NCBI RefSeq assembly: GCF_017355955.1
Contig: NZ_JAFFID010000002.1
Span: 434,001-498,000 of the forward strand
Reading direction: 5' to 3'
Length of the DNA: 64,000 nucleotides
From: Sabulibacter ruber
Lineage (GTDB): Bacteria; Bacteroidota; Bacteroidia; Cytophagales; Hymenobacteraceae
A program made the translations under genes and the position numbers. How positions within the stretch are numbered: the first letter of the stretch is position 1; each line of letters starts with the position of its first letter. The notes under the pieces are model-generated. The model did not search any database, was not told the origin of the DNA, and saw only the letters and a program-made list of their open reading frames with translations. This document shows, piece after piece, positions 51,784 through 60,680 of the stretch.

Positions 51784-54210
51784 TTACTTGTTGATAAAGT
51801 ATCTGGCTCTTAAAAAGAAGGACCGGCCGGGTTTCTGAAGCAGGTAATTGTCAAAGAGCTTACTATCGGTTAGGTTTCTGCACTCCAGTGATAAACCATA
51901 TTTGCCATTTTGCAGCGTGTAGTTGACCATGGCGTTATGGGCAGCCTGGCGCGGAATTACATCATCGTTATTAAACCCTAGGTGATGCGGTGTCAGGTAA
52001 TACTCCTCCACATAGTTGAGACTGTAATTGAGGGTAAGCACATTGTCCTTTGTTCCAAGGTTGGTGAAGGAGTATCCTGCTTCTGCATTCCCGAACAAAT
52101 AGGGCGTATTGGGGATGCGGTAATTATATCCCCAATTCCTTTCAGTCTTAGTACCCATGAAATTCTCACTAATGTAGAATTCCTGTCTGTCTATAATGTT
52201 CTGGTAGGTAAGGTTCAAACCGACCTGTAACTTGTTCTTCCAGGAGTACCTGAAGTCACTTTCCACTCCGTTGGTGATGACATCTCCAACGTTGATGTAT
52301 TGCCGGTCGATAGGCTGGGTTTGCTGCTGGTCCAGGCGGATGTAATCGCGGGAATTCCGATAGAGGTAGCTTGCTTCCACCGCGAAGTGGTGGTCTGTGC
52401 GGAGCTTAAAGGAATAAATAGCTCCCACGTTTACATTATCACTGTTCTCAGGCTTCAAGGCAGAGTTCCTCCGGACAAACAAGCCATCCCCTAAGAGCTC
52501 AATGGCTTCGGGTAAACGATAGGTGTGCTCGTAAGAAGCCTTTAGCTGTAGTTGAGGCAAAAGAAAGCCGGCCACAGCTGCGCCATATCCTATATTACTC
52601 GTCTTGGTCTGTATTGCCTGGTAGCTGCCGGTACCAGTTCCGTCTAAAACTTGCTGGAATGAACTGGCATTCAGGAGGTAGAGCTTTGAGAATGCCGTAG
52701 CGTTAAACCGTTTCTTGTTCACTTGCCAGGCAAGCCCCATTACCTGTTTGTTCAGGGCTTGGGGATACTGGAACGTCACGTTTTCAGGATCCTCAACGTC
52801 ACTTGATTTTCGCCCGAAATCTGACATCACATAGTTAAAGGAAAGAGAATGAACCGGATTGATCGCGTAGCTGAGGTTAGCCGTCACTAAACCTTCATTG
52901 TCTTTGTTCTTTAATTGGGTTCTATTTAACTCAGCGGCACTTGTGGTTACGGTCTCCTGATACCAGTTGTATCTAAGGCGAGTAGTGTCCACAAACCTGT
53001 TCTGCGTCATGTTATAGGCGCTGTACAGGCTCAGGTCCAATCCTTCTACAGAAAGGTTTGCTTTCTTGTACTTTACCGTAGGAATCACCGAAGAGGAACG
53101 GGAGGTTCTGGCGCCAAATACCTGTTCCATGGTCACGCCTGTCTGGATTTCTTTATCGTTTCCAGAAGCAATCAGTCCAACCAAGAGGAGGTCAGCGTAC
53201 TGCTTACCGGTAACCCCCGCTTCTAACTGGAGGGTACCTGATTTGTAGGCATCATGGAAACGCTCTACTTCTACCGACTTTTCCGCCTTTTGCCCTGAAG
53301 ATAGATCAATGGGGTTTACCTCTACCTTGTAGTTGTTGTCTGAGTAATTGTAGAACGCGTTTGCCCGGAACGTAAGCCCATTCGTAGGATTGGTAAAGGC
53401 ACCGTTCACAGAGGCCTTGTGGGTGTTGAACGAGCCAACGCCATAGGAAACGTCTAAGAAGTTGGGGTTGGCGCGTGTGACAATGTTCACGGCCCCGCCT
53501 AGTGCATCTGCTCCCAAATGGATCGGGAGAACTCCTTTGTAGACCTCCACCCGTTCGGCCATGGTCACCGGCAGGTTGTTAAGCGTTAAGGAGGAGCCGA
53601 AATTATCCATAGGAATGCCGTCCAGGAAAATTTTGACCTGTCTTCCGGTGAACCCGTTCAAAGAAAAGCTGAAGTTGGAGCCCACGCCGCCATCTTCACG
53701 CACCCGAATGCCGGTGGTTCTGTTCAGGGCCTGGTTCAGATCGGCGGAGGTGCTGTACAGCTTCCTGGCATCCAGCACGGTCACGTTGAAGCCTTCTTCT
53801 TTGATAGCGGTGTTCTGCGTCTTGCCGGTGACCAAAACCTCATCCATGTTCAGGCTACCGGATAAGGCAATTGCGCCCAGGTTGTTAGTGCGTCCGGCTA
53901 TGATCTGTATTCGGGCTGTTTTGGTGGAATAACCCACAAACGAGACCACCAGCTCATAATCGCCTGCCGGAGCAGAAAGAAAGAAAGATCCGTCTGCCTT
54001 GGTTTGCGCAGCGGCTTCGGTGCCCCTGATAGAAACGTTGGCAAATTCTATTGCCTTGTTTCCCGCATCTGTCACCCTCCCAGAGACTGATCCTGTATTT
54101 TGTGCCTGCCCAACTTTAGGACAAACAAGAAGTAACAGAAAAAAGAAGTAGAATCCCGGCTTAAAGGGAATAGTATACTTGATATAATGCCAGGTAGATA
54201 GTTTGCTCAT
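51784..54210 (-). CDS. TonB-dependent outer-membrane receptor
   Basis: From the ATG at 54210 the protein is 808 aa. A signal peptide (about 18-37) precedes a CarboxypepD_reg domain (NTGSVSGRVTDAGNKAIEFANVSI), the plug (about 120-230, LNRTTGIRVREDGGVGSNF, HLGADALGGAVNIVTR) and a 22-strand-type barrel ending in an aromatic-rich SFFLRARYFINK. It takes up ferric siderophores or similar ligands with TonB energy. It is first in its operon and has Fur-like palindromes upstream. Confidence 0.93.
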   Translation of the reverse strand: MSKLSTWHYIKYTIPFKPGFYFFFLLLLVCPKVGQAQNTGSVSGRVTDAGNKAIEFANVSIRGTEAAAQTKADGSFFLSAPAGDYELVVSFVGYSTKTARIQIIAGRTNNLGAIALSGSLNMDEVLVTGKTQNTAIKEEGFNVTVLDARKLYSTSADLNQALNRTTGIRVREDGGVGSNFSFSLNGFTGRQVKIFLDGIPMDNFGSSLTLNNLPVTMAERVEVYKGVLPIHLGADALGGAVNIVTRANPNFLDVSYGVGSFNTHKASVNGAFTNPTNGLTFRANAFYNYSDNNYKVEVNPIDLSSGQKAEKSVEVERFHDAYKSGTLQLEAGVTGKQYADLLLVGLIASGNDKEIQTGVTMEQVFGARTSRSSSVIPTVKYKKANLSVEGLDLSLYSAYNMTQNRFVDTTRLRYNWYQETVTTSAAELNRTQLKNKDNEGLVTANLSYAINPVHSLSFNYVMSDFGRKSSDVEDPENVTFQYPQALNKQVMGLAWQVNKKRFNATAFSKLYLLNASSFQQVLDGTGTGSYQAIQTKTSNIGYGAAVAGFLLPQLQLKASYEHTYRLPEAIELLGDGLFVRRNSALKPENSDNVNVGAIYSFKLRTDHHFAVEASYLYRNSRDYIRLDQQQTQPIDRQYINVGDVITNGVESDFRYSWKNKLQVGLNLTYQNIIDRQEFYISENFMGTKTERNWGYNYRIPNTPYLFGNAEAGYSFTNLGTKDNVLTLNYSLNYVEEYYLTPHHLGFNNDDVIPRQAAHNAMVNYTLQNGKYGLSLECRNLTDSKLFDNYLLQKPGRSFFLRARYFINK

Positions 54211-54238
54211 GTATCTAGACAAGTCTCTGACTTGTTAA

Positions 54239-54253
54239 TTAGACTAAATCTAA
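54239..54253. promoter_or_regulatory. Fur-like palindrome upstream of TonB receptor
   Basis: TTAGA-N5-TCTAA, 29 bp upstream of the start codon of the TonB receptor gene, is a palindrome of the type used by Fur-family sites in this phylum. It is a candidate iron box; a related site lies at 54300-54312. Confidence 0.45.
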
Positions 54254-54299
54254 ATTGTAGCTCAATATTACTAGATACTTTCTAGAAACCAAAGTTATT

Positions 54300-54312
54300 T
54301 AGAATGATTCTA
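54300..54312. promoter_or_regulatory. second Fur-like palindrome upstream of TonB receptor
   Basis: TAGAAT-G-ATTCTA is a perfect 6-1-6 palindrome, a layout close to the Fur 7-1-7 form. It lies 90 bp upstream of the receptor start codon. The rest of 54313-54660 shows no gene or hairpin. Confidence 0.45.
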
Positions 54313-54667
54313 TAGAAGTTCCTATTACTGGGATAGGTGTTGCTAAGAAAGGAGGCAGATGGCTTAAGGTATCAAGGGCTTAGTTACCGGTGCAGAACAC
54401 TTGCTTTTGGGGAGATTGGCAGATAGCAGAAGGAGGGGACCAGATAAGCTTGTAAGCTAAAAGCGCTTGGTGATTCCTCAATGGATACAAAATCAGGGAA
54501 ATTACATTGCAGCTAATCACAGGTTTGCACCTCTTGCGCATTCTCACTTATGCCCGATTGATCTTTAGGAGGGGTGGCTGCAGATTTGTTTACAACTACT
54601 TTTAAGCCTGAAGGTGACTTAGCTGAAAAGGAAAGAAACAGGATGTTTGCAAATTGTTTGCAAATAA

Positions 54668-54702
54668 AAAAAGCCCTTACAAGTTTCCTTGTAAGGGCTT
54701 TT
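54668..54702 (-). terminator. terminator downstream of tRNA-Val copy 1
   Basis: A 15-bp stem, AAAAGCCCTTACAAG with CTTGTAAGGGCTTTT, and a 4-nt loop; on the minus strand it is followed by a T-run. Confidence 0.85.
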
Positions 54703-54708
54703 TAGGAG

Positions 54709-54783
54709 TGGGACGTGCTGGATTCGAACCAGCGACCCTCTGCTTGTAAGGCAGATGCTCTGAACCAGCTGAGCTAACATCCC
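54709..54783 (-). tRNA. tRNA-Val (anticodon TAC), copy 1
   Basis: Acceptor GGGATGT pairs with ACGTCCC (one T-G pair), discriminator A. The anticodon loop CTTACAA gives TAC. The T-arm has GCTGG-TTCGAAT-CCAGC. The gene is 75 nt and CCA is not encoded. An identical copy lies 80 bp upstream on the same strand. Confidence 0.95.
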
Positions 54784-54832
54784 CTAAATGGTAGAAGACC
54801 TGTTGTCTTCAAGGGTAATCTCTTCATAAAAA

Positions 54833-54854
54833 AACCTCTCTAGAAGGAGAGGCT
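54833..54854 (-). terminator. hairpin downstream of tRNA-Val copy 2
   Basis: CCTCTC/GAGAGG with flanking pairs, loop TAGAAG. On the minus strand it is followed by seven T residues. It could separate the two tRNA transcripts. Confidence 0.7.
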
Positions 54855-54862
54855 TTCCTGTG

Positions 54863-54937
54863 TGGGACGTGCTGGATTCGAACCAGCGACCCTCTGCTTG
54901 TAAGGCAGATGCTCTGAACCAGCTGAGCTAACATCCC
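54863..54937 (-). tRNA. tRNA-Val (anticodon TAC), copy 2
   Basis: The sequence is identical to copy 1 across all 75 nt, with the same TAC anticodon. It lies closest to the promoter at 54976-55007. Confidence 0.95.
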
Positions 54938-54975
54938 AAATCGGTAGAAGACCTGCTGTCTCCGTTTTGATGATG

Positions 54976-55007
54976 CAAATATGGCAGGTAGAATTTTAAT
55001 CACCAAA
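54976..55007 (-). promoter_or_regulatory. promoter of the tRNA-Val pair
   Basis: On the minus strand TTTG (55007-55004) and CATATTTG (54983-54976) are spaced by 20 bp. They differ from TTTG/TAnnTTTG at one base. The -7 element is 39 bp from the tRNA. The stretch 55008-55329 holds no gene I can support. Confidence 0.6.
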
Positions 55008-55329
55008 TACTGGCCCAAAAAAAGTAGATAAAATTTTACAGGCAGTGTTGAAGGAAGTTCCAGCATGGACGCCAAAAGCTTTATTTACTGCAAGATACTA
55101 GCAAAAGGAAGGAACAGTCATAATAATGAATTTTCAGAGCCCAACGCTTAAGATACCGGGAGATACAGCTTAAAAGCAGAAAGATGAAGCAGGACTGAGA
55201 AATGAAAACAAGAAATAAGGGCTTTGACTTTCCCCTCAGGTTGATTTATAGCGCTAAAGGAAGTGAACTCACCTGTTTTTGATGTATTTTCCCGAAACTA
55301 AGTTCAAAGCAGACATCACACGCTACTTC

Positions 55330-56502
55330 ATGAAAAAGTACTTCCGCCAGTGGCTTCCGTTTGTGTTCCTCGGCCTGGTGGCCTGCCACTCTACACCATC
55401 GGGGTCTTCCACGGCAGAAAAATCAGACGTTAAAGTCTACTACCCCGGCTCCGGCGATGACTGGCAGCGCAAGAACCCCGAGGAAGTGGGCATGGACCCG
55501 CAGTTGCTGGCGCAAGCCGTGGAATACGCCCAGACACAGGAGACCAAATGGCCGCGGGATTTCTCCAACCAGGAAGAGGTTTTCGGGAAGCTGTTGGGTC
55601 CTATTCCCAAGGACCGGGCAGGCACCAACGGCATCATCCTGAAGAACGGCTACATTGTGGCGGAGTGGGGCGATACCAAACGCGCTGATCCTACCTACAG
55701 CATCGCCAAGAGCTTCCTGTCTACCATTCTGGGCCTCACGCTGGACAAAGGCATGATCAAAGACATCCATGATCCGGTGGGCCAATACATCAAAGACGGC
55801 GGCTATGACTCAGAACACAACCGCAAAGTGACCTGGCACCACCATGCCCAGCAGACCAGTGAGTGGGAGGGAAAGCTCTTCGGGAAGACGCACACCTTTG
55901 TGGGCAAAGAGGAGTTTGGCAGCGGCGAGCGCAAACCCCGCGAATTTAAAGAGCCCGGCACGTTCTATGAGTACAATGATGTGCGCATCAACCGTTTTTC
56001 GCTCTCTTTGCTGAGATTGTGGAAAAAACCATTGCCCGAGGTGCTCAAAGAACACATCATGAACCCCATTGGCGCTTCTGATACCTGGCAGTACCTGCCC
56101 TACAAGAATTCCTATGTAGACGTAGACGGCAAGCAGTTACCCAGCGTGAGCGGCGGTACCCGGTGGGGCGGCGGCCTCTGGATCAATACCCGCGATGAGG
56201 CCCGTTTCGGTTACCTGTTCCTGCGCAAAGGTCGCTGGAAAAACAAGCAGATCATTTCAGAGAAATGGGTGCAGCAAGCCACCACGCCCGGTCCACATGG
56301 GCCCGACTATGGCTACCTGTGGTGGCTGAATACCCAGAAAAAGCAATGGCCCAGTGCCCCGGCCACCAGTTTTGCGGCTTTGGGAGCCGGTTCTAACACC
56401 ATCTGGGTTGATCCCGAGCACGACATAGTAGTGGTATGGCGTTGGCATCAGACCAACGGAGACGAGTTCTTCCGCCGCATCATCGCGGCGGTAAAGCAGT
56501 AG
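55330..56502 (+). CDS. lipoprotein serine hydrolase (class C beta-lactamase-like)
   Basis: From the ATG at 55330 the protein is 390 aa; the longer frame to 55279 puts 17 residues before the signal peptide. The lipobox is GLVAC. The SxxK motif is SIAK in DPTYSIAKSFLSTI, the second-motif region is YEYNDVRIN, and GAGSNTIWV follows near the end. The family includes penicillin-binding-protein-like esterases and peptidases. Nothing here suggests true beta-lactamase activity. Confidence 0.9.
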   Translation: MKKYFRQWLPFVFLGLVACHSTPSGSSTAEKSDVKVYYPGSGDDWQRKNPEEVGMDPQLLAQAVEYAQTQETKWPRDFSNQEEVFGKLLGPIPKDRAGTNGIILKNGYIVAEWGDTKRADPTYSIAKSFLSTILGLTLDKGMIKDIHDPVGQYIKDGGYDSEHNRKVTWHHHAQQTSEWEGKLFGKTHTFVGKEEFGSGERKPREFKEPGTFYEYNDVRINRFSLSLLRLWKKPLPEVLKEHIMNPIGASDTWQYLPYKNSYVDVDGKQLPSVSGGTRWGGGLWINTRDEARFGYLFLRKGRWKNKQIISEKWVQQATTPGPHGPDYGYLWWLNTQKKQWPSAPATSFAALGAGSNTIWVDPEHDIVVVWRWHQTNGDEFFRRIIAAVKQ

Positions 56503-56519
56503 ACTGTTCGTTCAGGAGC

Positions 56520-56567
56520 GTTGGCGTTTCAGGGTTGTTTTACCAAAAACTGGCCTTAAACGCCAAC
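56520..56567. repeat. dispersed palindrome family copy (after serine hydrolase)
   Basis: GTTGGCGTTT (56520-56529) pairs perfectly with AAACGCCAAC (56558-56567). The centre is CAGGGTTGTTTTACC-type. Confidence 0.75.
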
Positions 56568-56617
56568 TCGTTTTTAGCCAAGTCGTTTGTGTAATTCTAA
56601 ACCAACACAATGAAGCT

Positions 56618-57463
56618 ATGACTGAACAACCCACCACTCTGTTAAAAGAGTACTCAGATCAAGAAAAGGGCGCCTATTTGGGGGCTCTGGCTACCATTGC
56701 CTCGGCAGATGGGCATGTGTCTGAAGAGGAACTTGAGTTTTTACAATTGATAGGCGAAGCCGCCGAATTACCCGTCAACCTGCAGCAGGAAGTAGTTTCC
56801 ATTGCCAAAAATCCTTCGCAGATTAGCCTGCAACGGTGCCTGGATGTGCTTAAAGGCAGCCAGCTGCGCTTCTCGTTCATTACCGATATCATCAGCTTTG
56901 CGAAGGCAGACGGCCAATACTCGCAGGAGGAACAGCAGCGCATTGCCGAAGTAAGCAAGTACCTGGGCATAGACCAGAAGCAGTTCAGCATCCTGGATCA
57001 GTTTGTAGACAAGGCCAACCAGGCGCAACAGCAAGGCGAAGACCCCACCTCGCAATCTTTCATGAGCAAGAGCGGTTTCGGGGATATGTTTAAGAACTCG
57101 GGCATTTCACCCGGTATGGTCACCGGTATGCTGGGCGTACTGGCACCCATTGTGATCAGCAGCATGATGAACAAACGCCGGGGCGGCATGATGGGCGGAG
57201 GAATGATGGGCGGTGGCATGGGCATGGGCGGCGGACTCGGCGGCTTGCTGGGTGGCGTTCTGGGCGGTGCCATGGGTGGCGGAATGATGGGCCGGGGCGG
57301 CATGTACGGCGGAGGCCGCATGGGCGGTTTGGGCTCCATGGCCTCTATCCTGGGAGGGCTGGGAGGCCGAAGCAGCTACGGGGGCGGTTTTGGCTCAGGT
57401 GGCTTAGGCGGCTTGCTGGGCGGCATCCTGGGCGGTGGCCGAAGAGGCGGCACCGGCTGGTAA
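56618..57463 (+). CDS. TerB-like domain protein with Gly/Met-rich tail
   Basis: The protein is 281 aa. Residues about 14-130 are TerB-like, with two copies of the acidic helix motif: ATIASADGHVSEEELEFL and ISFAKADGQYSQEEQQRI. Residues about 165-190 form a hydrophobic segment (GMVTGMLGVLAPIVISSMM). The last 90 residues are almost only Gly, Met, Leu and Arg (GGMMGGGMMGGG, GLGGLLGGVLGG). Known TerB proteins bind metal ions and link to membrane stress. The tail could bind metal or phase-separate; that is a guess. Confidence 0.8.
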   Translation: MTEQPTTLLKEYSDQEKGAYLGALATIASADGHVSEEELEFLQLIGEAAELPVNLQQEVVSIAKNPSQISLQRCLDVLKGSQLRFSFITDIISFAKADGQYSQEEQQRIAEVSKYLGIDQKQFSILDQFVDKANQAQQQGEDPTSQSFMSKSGFGDMFKNSGISPGMVTGMLGVLAPIVISSMMNKRRGGMMGGGMMGGGMGMGGGLGGLLGGVLGGAMGGGMMGRGGMYGGGRMGGLGSMASILGGLGGRSSYGGGFGSGGLGGLLGGILGGGRRGGTGW

Positions 57464-57483
57464 GCTGGTTTCCAGATAAAAGC

Positions 57484-57538
57484 AGATCTCTGTTTCAGTG
57501 CCGATTTCCCAAAATCGGCACTGAAACAGAGATCTTTA
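57484..57538. terminator. perfect 24-bp palindrome between TerB-like and mscS
   Basis: 57484-57507 (AGATCTCTGTTTCAGTGCCG...) pairs perfectly with 57512-57535 over a 4-nt loop. T-rich sequence follows. It resembles the palindrome family in its TGTTTCAG/CTGAAACA arms, but the core differs. Confidence 0.8.
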
Positions 57539-57592
57539 TTTTGCCATTGTTGGTGATAATACTAAAGCCATCTAGTGAAGTAGCAATGCGTA

Positions 57593-57653
57593 CGACGTTA
57601 CAGTGTAACGTCGCTACATAACTAAAATGTAGCCTCGTTACACTGTAACGAGG
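57593..57653. repeat. long imperfect hairpin of two palindromes
   Basis: CGACGTTAC-AGT-GTAACGTCG (57593-57613) and CCTCGTTAC-ACT-GTAACGAGG (57633-57653) are each palindromic. The two also pair with each other, and GCTACAT pairs with ATGTAGC between them, so the whole 61 bp can form one hairpin with two mismatches. It lies in a convergent intergenic region; 57654-57791 has nothing else. Confidence 0.75.
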
Positions 57654-57791
57654 TGGTACTACAGGGGAAACTGGCACTGCCACTCCTTAGCCTATCGTTA
57701 GTGGTGTTATCACCAACGACCAAAATTCAGGTGCAACGCGCAAAGGCAACCAAAAGGGATTGCCCCTACATTCAGACCATCTTCAAATCTC

Positions 57792-58904
57792 CTACACTTC
57801 CTGTTTCATGTACACGGTCTGCGTTGGGAAGGCGAACTCCGCGCCGTGTTTTTCCACAATCTCCACAATCTGGTAGTTGATTTCCTCTTTCACGTCAATG
57901 TACTGGTCATAGTCCAGGGTGTCAATGAAATACAGTACCATAATGTCTTTTGAGTGCGGACCCAGGTGGAAGAACCGTACACGGCCATCCTGGTTTGTGC
58001 GCGGGTACTCGTCAATGAGCTGCTGAATATCGGCTACAATGGCTTTGAGCTGCTCTGAGGTGGTATGGTAGGTGAGTGAGAGATCAAATTTCACCCGCCG
58101 GAAGGTGCGCAGCGTGAGGTTATCCAACGGTTTGTCAATCATGCTTTTATTGGGCAGCGTCACGTAGCTTTTCTCCAGCGTTCTGATGCGCGTGCTCCGG
58201 AAACCAATCTTCTCAATGGTACCCGTGATCTCGCCTACCTGCACCAGGTCGCCTACCACAAACGGATGGTCCAGGAAAATGGTGAAGGAGGCCAGCAGGT
58301 TCTCCAGGCTTTCCTTGGCCGCAAACGCGATAGCCAGACCACCCACTCCCAGACCGGCTACCAACCCGGCCACGTTCACCTTGAACACCGTGCCCAGAAT
58401 CACGAAGAACCCAATGATCACGATGATCACTTTGGAGAAATCCACGAAGAACGGCACCAGTTGGTCATCCAGCTTTGAGAGCGTACGGGCGGCGCGTTTG
58501 GAGAACATCATCCCGAAGAAATCCACCAAACGCATGGTAACCCAGGTGAGCGAGCAGATGAGAAAAATGCTGTAGATGCGCTGCAGAATGCGTTTGAGCC
58601 CCAGTTCGTCTTTGGTGGGCAGGCCCAGTTCCGGCGGATAGTTTAACTGGTCAAACGCAAAGTAAAGGAACACCAGAAAAGAGAGCACTTCCAGCGGCGT
58701 CACCAGCAGGCGCTTGAACTCCTCTTTGGTAACCTCGTCATTGATGCGCTTGATGATGATTTTGAACAGAATCTCAGAAAAGAGCTTGGAAACGACTGTC
58801 TTGAACAGGAAGCCGCACAGCATAACGCCCACAAAAATGAGGTACTGCTGTATGGTATTGCCCATGAAAACGAGTTTAAGAATCTGGGAGAGTTGATCTT
58901 GCAT
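57792..58904 (-). CDS. MscS-family mechanosensitive channel
   Basis: The protein is 370 aa. Helices are seen at about 15-38, 55-75, 100-125 and 155-200. The pore helix contains VAGLVAGLGVGGLAIAFAAKESLENLLASFTIFLDHPFVVGDLVQVG, a strong MscS signature. A cytoplasmic domain follows (FRSTRIRTLEKSYVTLPN). Family members release solutes on hypo-osmotic shock. It lies convergent to the TerB-like gene. Confidence 0.93.
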   Translation of the reverse strand: MQDQLSQILKLVFMGNTIQQYLIFVGVMLCGFLFKTVVSKLFSEILFKIIIKRINDEVTKEEFKRLLVTPLEVLSFLVFLYFAFDQLNYPPELGLPTKDELGLKRILQRIYSIFLICSLTWVTMRLVDFFGMMFSKRAARTLSKLDDQLVPFFVDFSKVIIVIIGFFVILGTVFKVNVAGLVAGLGVGGLAIAFAAKESLENLLASFTIFLDHPFVVGDLVQVGEITGTIEKIGFRSTRIRTLEKSYVTLPNKSMIDKPLDNLTLRTFRRVKFDLSLTYHTTSEQLKAIVADIQQLIDEYPRTNQDGRVRFFHLGPHSKDIMVLYFIDTLDYDQYIDVKEEINYQIVEIVEKHGAEFAFPTQTVYMKQEV

Positions 58905-58974
58905 CTGAAAAGTTTAGTCGGCTTGCAACCAATGGAGGGCGGCAAGGGTCATCAGGGAAACGAATAGCAAAACT

Positions 58975-59346
58975 ATGAAACGAAAAATTTTATTCCAGAT
59001 TTTTGCTTTAGGACTACTTCTTCAATTCTCCGCCTGCCAGATACCCGAGAGCCAGGTAGGCGAGGGCGATGACGCCTTTGCCACCGGCCAGTGGCTGGCC
59101 TACACAGACACCCAATGCGCCGACCCGTGGGGATACTGCAACAAGAACCCCGATGAGCGGGTGTGCGTGAAAGAGTACGTGGAAAAACAGGGTTATACCG
59201 TAGCAGACATTACTTCTACTCCTAACCAAGAAAGCAGCGGCGTTGTTTGTACCGCCTGTAATTGCCCATCGGGGAGGGTATTCAAGGTGAAAGTGGCCGA
59301 GGAGGATGTAACCAAGTTGCTGGCCGTTGGGTTCAAGAAGATATAA
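58975..59346 (+). CDS. small Cys-rich lipoprotein, unknown function
   Basis: The protein is 123 aa. The lipobox is LQFSAC. The mature chain carries six further cysteines, in TQCADPWGYCNKNPDERVC and VVCTACNCPSGR, likely paired in disulfides. I recognise no family. It is divergent from mscS with a 70-bp gap. Confidence 0.7.
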   Translation: MKRKILFQIFALGLLLQFSACQIPESQVGEGDDAFATGQWLAYTDTQCADPWGYCNKNPDERVCVKEYVEKQGYTVADITSTPNQESSGVVCTACNCPSGRVFKVKVAEEDVTKLLAVGFKKI

Positions 59347-59380
59347 AAGAAGCATATCTGCCTGTTTCCTTCTAAATACA

Positions 59381-59445
59381 AAGCCTTTCTGTTTCTGCCG
59401 TGATTTCTGGAAACCACAGCAGAAACAGAAAGGCTTCTTTATTTC
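59381..59445. terminator. dispersed palindrome family copy with 18-bp stem
   Basis: AAGCCTTTCTGTTTCTGC (59381-59398) pairs perfectly with GCAGAAACAGAAAGGCTT (59419-59436). T-rich sequence follows. The centre is CGTGATTTCTGGAAACCACA. It sits between convergent genes. Confidence 0.85.
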
Positions 59446-59453
59446 TGAACAGC

Positions 59454-60680
59454 CTACAGCAGTTGGCTCAAGGCTATTTCAAAACTGGTCTTGGCAATCT
59501 CGGTTTTCTGCGGATGACGCTCATGCGCTCTCTCCAAAGCCTGGCGGATGGTGCGGGAAATATCAGAGAAGATGGCTTCATCGGTGATCTCCACGTCCTG
59601 CTCCATGAGGTAGGCAAACACGCGGGCCATGCCGCAGTTGGCCACGAAGTCCGGAATCACCGATACTTGTTGGTCGGCGAACTCGCCGGTAGCCCCAAAG
59701 AAAATCTCCGGGTCCTGGAACGGAACGTTGGCCCCGCAGGAGATCACTTCCAGTCCGTGCTGGCACATGCGTTCCACCTGGTCGCGGGTCACCAACCTTG
59801 ATGCCGCCGCCGGGATGAATATTTCAGAGTTCAGGTCCCAGATACGGTTGTTCACTTCTTCAAAGGACAGCAGCTCATCGGCGTGCAACGTGTTGCCCAC
59901 GCGGTTGAGGAAAAGCGTGGAGATATCCTCAAACGAGAAGCCTTCTTCCTTGATCAGGCCTCCCACGCGGTCAATGATGCCTACAATTTTCACGCCTTCC
60001 GCCGCCAGGTAGAAAGCCGCCGCCGCGCCTACGTTGCCCCAACCCTGGATGATGGCCCGTTTGCCGGTCAATTCACCGCCCCACAATTCATAGTAATGGC
60101 TGACGGCTTTGGCCACGCCGTACCCCGTGATCATATCGGCCACGGTGTATTTGCGGGCGAGGGAAGGGGAGTAATGCGCGTCTTCCAGCACCTTGCTCAC
60201 GCCTTGGCGCAGTTGGCCCAGTTTGTTTATTTTCTGTGGCTCGGTAGCACGGTAGTAGCCGTTCACAATGCCTTCCTGCGGGTGCCACAGGCCGTATTCC
60301 TCGGTGATGGGAATTACCTCGTGGATTTCGTCCACGTTCAAATCGCCGCCGGTGCCGTAGTAATTCTTCAGCAGCGGGTACACCACCCGGTACCAGCGCT
60401 CCAGCACGCCCTGTTTGCGCGGATCTGCCGGGTCAAAGTTGATCCCGGATTTTGCGCCGCCAATGGCCGGGCCAGATACCGTGAACTTCACTTCCATGGT
60501 CTTGGCCAGGGACTCCACCTCGCGTTTGTCCAGGCCTTTGCGCATACGGGTTCCGCCGCCGGCCGCTCCACCCCGCAACGAGTTGATGACCACCCAGCCC
60601 TCGGCCTCGGTTTCAGAATCTTTCCACTCAAAAACAATCTCAGGACGCTTGTTCTCAAATTTGGCCAATAGGTCTTTCAT
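59454..60680 (-). CDS. Glu/Leu/Phe/Val-family glutamate dehydrogenase
   Basis: From the ATG at 60680 the protein is 408 aa. The catalytic Lys region reads GPAIGGAKSGINFDPADPRK, and IIQGWGNVGAAAAFYLA is the NAD-binding loop. The length and the RGGAAGGGTRMR opening differ from the leucine dehydrogenase at 30331. Glutamate is the best guess for substrate. The TTG/ATG region upstream at 60713 is not needed. Confidence 0.85.
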   Translation of the reverse strand: MKDLLAKFENKRPEIVFEWKDSETEAEGWVVINSLRGGAAGGGTRMRKGLDKREVESLAKTMEVKFTVSGPAIGGAKSGINFDPADPRKQGVLERWYRVVYPLLKNYYGTGGDLNVDEIHEVIPITEEYGLWHPQEGIVNGYYRATEPQKINKLGQLRQGVSKVLEDAHYSPSLARKYTVADMITGYGVAKAVSHYYELWGGELTGKRAIIQGWGNVGAAAAFYLAAEGVKIVGIIDRVGGLIKEEGFSFEDISTLFLNRVGNTLHADELLSFEEVNNRIWDLNSEIFIPAAASRLVTRDQVERMCQHGLEVISCGANVPFQDPEIFFGATGEFADQQVSVIPDFVANCGMARVFAYLMEQDVEITDEAIFSDISRTIRQALERAHERHPQKTEIAKTSFEIALSQLL

